A stretch of DNA of 11,465 nucleotides from Deltaproteobacteria bacterium. GTDB lineage: Bacteria > Desulfobacterota > GWC2-55-46. The stretch is from positions 1-11,465 of the forward strand of contig JACPGA010000012.1 in the NCBI GenBank assembly GCA_016182705.1, written 5' to 3'. Positions within the stretch are counted from its first letter, which is position 1, and each line of letters starts with the position of its first letter. This document shows positions 7,127 through 11,465 of the stretch, one piece after another. Under the pieces are notes generated by a model. That model was given only the letters and a program-made list of their open reading frames with translations, did not search any database and was not told the origin of the DNA. The position numbers were made by a program, and so were the translations under genes.

Positions 7127-8113
7127 TCAACAGTCAAGGCAGATCTTTTTGCCGAGAAGGCTCTTGAGCTTGTTCTTGGCGACCCACTTCATCGGTACCT
7201 TTATGTACTTCTTCATGACAGGCGCGGCTGTGCCTATCATCCAGCAGTTTTTGGGACAGTTCTTGACCTGCTCGCGGACCTTCCTTGCCCTCTCGCCGTT
7301 CCATATCTCGTCAAAACTCTGGGTATTGATGTTGCCCATGCTGCCGTTCCAGAGCGACTCTTCAAGGCCGTTGCACGGGTAAACTTCCCCTGAAGGGTCG
7401 ACGAAGAAGTTTGAGCTGCCCGCCTCGCACGGCAGCAGGCGGGGCTTGCCCTTTATATAGTTCATGAGGCCGTAATTGAAGTAGGCCCGAAACCAGCTCT
7501 TTGTCTTTTTGGACTTCAGCAGTTCACCTATGAGCTCTTCGAAGCACTCGAGGACCTCTTTCTGCTTGGTTATCTTGTTGTCGTACTTGTGAAAGTAATT
7601 CGAGTTATGCACGGCTGCGGTGGCGAACTCGAGGCCCATTGATTCGGCGAGCTGATAGAGCTCTATCATGTCCCTTGCGTTCCTGTCGGAAACAGTTATG
7701 CCGAAGCCTATGTCCTTGAGGCCCATTCTGCGAAGCTCCAGAAGCGTCCTCAGTCCGTGGTCAAAGCCGTCCTTCAAACCGCGCAGCTCATCGTTTGCAG
7801 TCGGAAGACCCTCTATGCTTATGCGCACGCCGATATCCGGGTTTTTCTTCGCCACTTTCAAGACGCGGTCGGTATAAAACCCGTTGGTGCTTATGACGAC
7901 CCTCTTTGCTTTTTTCTTGAGCACTGAGACTATCTCTTCGAGGTCTTCTCTCAGGAAGGGCTCGCCGCCGGTTATGTTGCAGAAGTCAAGCGCCGGGAGC
8001 TTCTCAAGGGTCTCGGCTTTTATTTCTTTATCCGGCTTTGTCGGGTACTCCCAGGTGTTGCACATGTGGCATTTGGCGTTGCATCTGTATGTTACAATCA
8101 CTGCTGCGTCCAA
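7127..8113 (-). CDS. Radical SAM/SPASM protein in a polysaccharide operon
   Basis: The enzyme is a predicted cytoplasmic iron-sulfur protein using S-adenosylmethionine. From the preferred start it has 328 residues. The radical SAM cluster motif CNAKCHMC uses Cys11, Cys15 and Cys18, and GGEP (49-52) is the SAM-binding motif. A SPASM-type C-terminal region holds Cys229 (PCEAG), Cys247 (YPCNG), Cys286 and Cys290 (NCPKNC), with Cys325 and Cys328 ending the protein, enough for an auxiliary cluster. The start is TTG at 8113, because AAGGAGG lies 8 nt upstream; a TTG six codons earlier overlaps that site and has no ribosome site of its own. It sits between two GT4 genes, 51 nt after one and 3 nt before the next. 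The substrate is unknown. Context suggests a sugar, lipid carrier or glycan precursor, but SPASM proteins often act on peptides. Confidence 0.88.
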   Translation of the reverse strand: MDAAVIVTYRCNAKCHMCNTWEYPTKPDKEIKAETLEKLPALDFCNITGGEPFLREDLEEIVSVLKKKAKRVVISTNGFYTDRVLKVAKKNPDIGVRISIEGLPTANDELRGLKDGFDHGLRTLLELRRMGLKDIGFGITVSDRNARDMIELYQLAESMGLEFATAAVHNSNYFHKYDNKITKQKEVLECFEELIGELLKSKKTKSWFRAYFNYGLMNYIKGKPRLLPCEAGSSNFFVDPSGEVYPCNGLEESLWNGSMGNINTQSFDEIWNGERARKVREQVKNCPKNCWMIGTAAPVMKKYIKVPMKWVAKNKLKSLLGKKICLDC

Positions 8114-8164
8114 CGGTGTTGCCTCCTTCAAAGGGTGAAAGCTTCATGAAGCCGATTGCCGTGA

Positions 8165-9400
8165 TTAATTCCTCTGCCTGCTTTTTCTTATCGCGCTCTC
8201 GTATATTTTCATGAGCCCGGTGTAATGCGTTTCGGGGTTATATTCCTTCTCGGCGATTTTTCGCGCGTTTTTGCCGTAGTTTTCTATCAGCTTCGGGTTT
8301 GAGGCGAATTTTTTTATCTTTTCCATGAGGTCTTTCGAATCGCCCGGATTGAAGGTGAAACCAGTTACGCCGTCCCTTACAAGCTCGGGTATCCCGCCTA
8401 TCCTCGCGCCGACGACGGGCTTTCCAAGGGCGAAAGACTCGATGACAGAGCGCGGGTTGTTCTCGTAGCACTCTGAAGTTATGACGGTGAACATCGCGCT
8501 TTTCAGATCATCCTGCAACTCTTGGCCTCTCCTAAAGCCGAGGAACTCGACATTGCTGATGCCCTCAGCCGCGCATTTTTTCTCAAGCGCCTCTCTCATG
8601 GGGCCGTCTCCTATGAGCCTCAGCCTTATATCGAGGCCCTTTACGCCGTCAAGGAGCGTCATAGTCCCCTTCTCAGCGGAAAGCCTGCCGAGATACGCGA
8701 TGGTCCTGTCCTTGAATTGATACATTGGTTCGTACTCTGAGATATCCACAAGATTGGGCAGCAAGACTACCTCGCCTTTAAAGCCCATCTCTTTTGTCTT
8801 TTCAAGAAGGAATCTGCTCGGCGAGATGAAGACATCGACCTTGCCGTAGACTTTCATTATTTTATGGTGCAGGTACATCTCAGCCATGTTCACGAGGCTT
8901 TTTACTGCCGAGCCCTTGGTGCATTTGTTCTTGAACACATTATAATATCTGCCGCCGGTGCAGGCCTCGCAGAGGCCGCCTTTGTTCATCAGCGAATAAG
9001 CCGGGCAGGTGAGCTTGTAATCATGCAGGGTCATCACCACAGGCACGCCCTTGGCCTTGAGGGCGTCAATTATGGACGGAGAGACCTGGTGATAGATGTT
9101 GTGCAGGTGAGCGACCTCGGGCTTGTGGGCGTCGATAAGCCCGGAGATTTTTTTCCTGGCCTCAAAGGAATAAAGTATCCTCGCGGCGGACTTTACCTGG
9201 CCTTTCAAGCCACCGCCTTCGTTAAGGTCGACATTCGACACGAAGTATTTTTTATAATCCGAGTCGAGGTTTTTCGGATTATCCATGGCGAAAACCGAGA
9301 CATCGTGGCCATGGCTCTTCAGGAGGTCTATGGTGGCGAAAAATATGGTCGTGTCGCCGCCCTTATGGAAATAAAATTTATTTGCCGCGAGTATTCTCAT
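8165..9400 (-). CDS. GT4-family glycosyltransferase with four-cysteine insertion
   Basis: The 411-residue GT-B enzyme is predicted to add a sugar during repeat-unit assembly. The N-terminal domain opens NKFYFHKGGD (7-16), with the Gly-rich loop. LHNIYHQ (99-105) and LHDYKL (125-130) are typical of this GT4 branch. An insertion at 132-160 has Cys132, Cys144, Cys147 and Cys160, suggesting a metal site. The C-terminal domain has GRLSAEKG (238-245) and the E-x7-E pair Glu313 and Glu321 in ENNPRSVIE. The ATG follows the polymerase stop codon by 7 nt and has no strong ribosome site, so it is probably translated by coupling. I have seen similar Cys motifs in other GT4 proteins of capsule loci, from memory. 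Sugar specificity is unknown. Confidence 0.9.
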   Translation of the reverse strand: MRILAANKFYFHKGGDTTIFFATIDLLKSHGHDVSVFAMDNPKNLDSDYKKYFVSNVDLNEGGGLKGQVKSAARILYSFEARKKISGLIDAHKPEVAHLHNIYHQVSPSIIDALKAKGVPVVMTLHDYKLTCPAYSLMNKGGLCEACTGGRYYNVFKNKCTKGSAVKSLVNMAEMYLHHKIMKVYGKVDVFISPSRFLLEKTKEMGFKGEVVLLPNLVDISEYEPMYQFKDRTIAYLGRLSAEKGTMTLLDGVKGLDIRLRLIGDGPMREALEKKCAAEGISNVEFLGFRRGQELQDDLKSAMFTVITSECYENNPRSVIESFALGKPVVGARIGGIPELVRDGVTGFTFNPGDSKDLMEKIKKFASNPKLIENYGKNARKIAEKEYNPETHYTGLMKIYESAIRKSRQRN

Positions 9401-9407
9401 CCGGTTT

Positions 9408-10802
9408 TTAAACCTGCGCGTCCCTGTTTTTAGATAGAAAGATTATGGTCAAGACCACGGCAGCGGCGAGCACATACTGGAAGAAGATCAGAAGGCCTCC
9501 GAAAATGCCTGACACCAGGAGGAATTGATAAAAATAACTGAACATCACGAGCCCTGAAACGGTCCTGTTCCTGAGAAGGTTCTTGTGCAAAAGCGCTATT
9601 ACGAATCCACATATTAACATAGTTACAGACACGCCCGTTAGCCCGAAGTTGATGTAGGCTTCTCCGATGATCATCGGCGGGGACCCGCCGCCGGTGAAGC
9701 CCGCAGGGAAGAGTTTTTCCTTTATGAACTCATCGAGGAGCTGGGGGCTGAAACCCGGCAGCGGCGACAGCAGCATGTCGATATATGATTGCCCGTTGAG
9801 AAATCCTTCAGTTTCAGCGAGCTCAATCGTCCTTCCCATGACTATGGTCAGGGAACGAAGATAGGCAAGGAGGAGGAATATGGCTAATTGCCATATCGGC
9901 AGTTCAGCGGGAAGATAATCCCATACCTCGCCGGAGAGCTTGAGCCTGTGATAGCCGATAAGCGCGAAGATAACCGCGAAAACAGCGAAAACCACAAGGC
10001 CCTTCAGGAATGTTTTTGAAAAACGGATCTTCTCGCCGAGTATGGCGTACCTGTAATAATAGACCGCTATGAACATGGCGACCAGCAGGTACAATATCCT
10101 GCTCCTGAAGCCTATCAGCATGAAAAGCAGCAGGCTCAAGCCGATGCAGAAAAAAACTGTATTGCGGGAAAGCGTTCCCAGCCGGAGCAGTATTATCAGC
10201 ATCATCGAGGCCGGGATTATGAGTATGAACAGGTTATTGACATACCCGCCCACCGACTCAAGGGCAATAAATCTCGCCATCTGCGGGTCAGATGAAAGAA
10301 GTGGTATCCCTGAAAGGGCGAAAGCATAAAGCACCGCGAGAACAGGCAGCGCCCAGAGCCCGAACGAAAGTGTTTTGAACCTCGTGAGGTCCATATTGAT
10401 CACTCCCCTGTCACGCTTCGGGTGACTCAGGAAAAACATCGAAGCAATGCCGCCAATCGAAAAAAACAGCATGCCGAGAGTCACGGCCATATATATCTTT
10501 TTCAGGGAGTGGTCGCTGACAGCGCCAATGAGAGTCGCCGAAGACAGGACTATTATGCCGTAGAAAATCGGTATCAGTACGTGCGGGGCCATGAAGTCCC
10601 TGTACCTGGCGTAGAAAAATATAACGGTCGCTATGATGATAACGAGGTTTACGGTGATGAACTTCTCAGCGGTATTTATCTCAAAGAGGTAATCAAACCT
10701 CGTTACCAGCAGCGGCAACGCCGCGCCGATTACGCAGCCCGCCAGTATCCAGAGAAGCAGCGGCCTCCCGGAGATCAGTTTTCCAGCAGCCTTTGATAGC
10801 AC
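9408..10802 (-). CDS. Oligosaccharide repeat-unit polymerase, Wzy-like membrane protein
   Basis: The protein has 464 residues and about 12 hydrophobic segments, roughly at 15-33, 50-66, 73-95, 102-125, 147-167, 188-207, 215-232, 235-250, 266-285, 303-320, 388-407 and a long block at 416-455. A hydrophilic loop at about 286-385 is probably periplasmic and ends GGGSPPMIIGEAYINFGLTG (371-390). A GExYxNFG-type end to this loop is what I associate with the oligosaccharide repeat-unit polymerase family. The role would be joining undecaprenyl-linked repeat units into a chain at the outer face of the inner membrane. GTG at 10802 is supported by GAGGAG about 8 nt upstream. The gene overlaps the end of the preceding glycosyltransferase by 28 nt. 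An O-antigen ligase is the main alternative, as these families are hard to separate by eye. Confidence 0.82.
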   Translation of the reverse strand: MLSKAAGKLISGRPLLLWILAGCVIGAALPLLVTRFDYLFEINTAEKFITVNLVIIIATVIFFYARYRDFMAPHVLIPIFYGIIVLSSATLIGAVSDHSLKKIYMAVTLGMLFFSIGGIASMFFLSHPKRDRGVINMDLTRFKTLSFGLWALPVLAVLYAFALSGIPLLSSDPQMARFIALESVGGYVNNLFILIIPASMMLIILLRLGTLSRNTVFFCIGLSLLLFMLIGFRSRILYLLVAMFIAVYYYRYAILGEKIRFSKTFLKGLVVFAVFAVIFALIGYHRLKLSGEVWDYLPAELPIWQLAIFLLLAYLRSLTIVMGRTIELAETEGFLNGQSYIDMLLSPLPGFSPQLLDEFIKEKLFPAGFTGGGSPPMIIGEAYINFGLTGVSVTMLICGFVIALLHKNLLRNRTVSGLVMFSYFYQFLLVSGIFGGLLIFFQYVLAAAVVLTIIFLSKNRDAQV

Positions 10803-11464
10803 TTGAACTTCTCCTCGATCTGGGCTTCCTGGGAAAAATGACTGGCCGCAAGGCTTGATATCCGGAGCTTTTCTTCAGAGCTCTGGATACGCCCTTTCAA
10901 TTGCGCGAGATTTCTCGCGCCCTGCTCAAGAGTACGCTCGTCCGTGTTTTCAAGGACCAGGCCTGCCTGGTGCGACCTTACGAACTCTGTCGCGTCCCCT
11001 ATTCCGGTCAGGGTCAATATGCAGAGCCCGGCGCTCAGGTACTCAGGGAACTTTACCGGAGAAGAGGTCTTCGAGTACTCGTTCTGTACCCTGAGCAGAA
11101 TACCGGCATCCCCCGCGTTCAGATACTTCGATACCTCGGTGTAACGGACCTTCGTCACCTTGTAGTCTTTTTCCATGATGCCCGCTTTACTGAGCAGCTC
11201 CGTTACCTTCTCTGGTGAAAAAGTAATGGCCAGAAAAAAACTTTCCGGGGCGTATTCAAGGAGCTTCTTGAAAAACAGTACGCCCTCTTCAGGCAGCTGG
11301 TACGGGTGTACGGTGCCGCAATATATCAGGACGAACCTGTCCTCGATGCCAAGCTCTTTTCTGACGGCCCTGCGCTCCTGCTCATTGAAACCAAAGCTGT
11401 CCAGGCTCACCGAATTCGGGAAAACCGTAAACTTGCCGTCGGGAACCCCGTATTTTTTTTTGAG
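10775..11464 (-). CDS. GT4-type glycosyltransferase, 5' part missing at window edge
   Basis: Only the C-terminal 229 codons are visible, and the reading frame continues to the right edge without a stop. The first visible residues, KKYGVPDGKFTVFPNSVSL, are the usual join between the two Rossmann domains of GT-B enzymes. FVLIYCGTVHPYQ starts the donor domain, and PVKFPEYLSAG occupies the place of the donor-binding E-x7-E region, with the later Glu of that motif (FPEYL) conserved. A GTG at 11410 could be mistaken for a start, but it lies inside the domain and has no upstream boundary. The acceptor domain is off the window. It is the first visible gene of the polysaccharide operon and overlaps the polymerase start by 28 nt. 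Sugar and linkage are unknown. Confidence 0.85.
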   Translation of the reverse strand, partial: LKKKYGVPDGKFTVFPNSVSLDSFGFNEQERRAVRKELGIEDRFVLIYCGTVHPYQLPEEGVLFFKKLLEYAPESFFLAITFSPEKVTELLSKAGIMEKDYKVTKVRYTEVSKYLNAGDAGILLRVQNEYSKTSSPVKFPEYLSAGLCILTLTGIGDATEFVRSHQAGLVLENTDERTLEQGARNLAQLKGRIQSSEEKLRISSLAASHFSQEAQIEEKFKCYQRLLEN

Positions 11465-11465
11465 T

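Noticed and set aside
8114..8131. Start of the radical SAM protein at TTG 8131
   Set aside because: The Shine-Dalgarno AAGGAGG overlaps these codons and is spaced correctly only for the TTG at 8113.

Overview
The window reads as a bacterial chromosome fragment of moderately high GC with every recognisable gene on the minus strand. The DnaE, Fur and FeoB sequence styles, including the GIPCSAQL form of FeoB, resemble Desulfobacterota or Nitrospirota. That placement is an impression from motifs, not a computed result. No phage, IS, CRISPR or plasmid genes are visible.

In transcription order, from the right edge to the left, the first part is a polysaccharide locus at 11465 to 6020. It holds a GT4-type glycosyltransferase cut by the window edge, a polytopic oligosaccharide repeat-unit polymerase, a second GT4 enzyme, a radical SAM/SPASM protein and a third GT4 enzyme. 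The genes are packed with 28-nt to 4-nt overlaps or gaps of 3 to 51 nt, so they look like one operon making an O-antigen, capsule or exopolysaccharide. A flippase, an initiating transferase and sugar-nucleotide genes are not in view.

A 184-nt spacer at 5836-6019 carries a good sigma70-type promoter and a leader hairpin in front of tRNA-Gly(GCC), which encodes its own CCA. An iron block follows: fur starts about 30 nt after the tRNA, a 15/19 Fur box lies in the 47-nt fur-feoB gap, and then come feoB and a DtxR-family regulator with a C-terminal FeoA-like domain. The working model is that Fur represses feoB and the cotranscribed dtxR-feoA gene when iron is plentiful, and that the second regulator adds another metal-responsive layer. 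No stand-alone feoA is present. The FeoB appears to lack, by a clean in-frame gap, a Cys-containing motif that I recall from related proteins.

After a roughly 230-nt gap, the left end is the N-terminal two thirds of dnaE, the replicative DNA polymerase III alpha subunit, with catalytic aspartates and PHP-domain histidines intact. Most of the window is therefore recognisable. The items most worth checking are the FeoB gap, the two-regulator iron block and the radical SAM enzyme inside the glycan operon.
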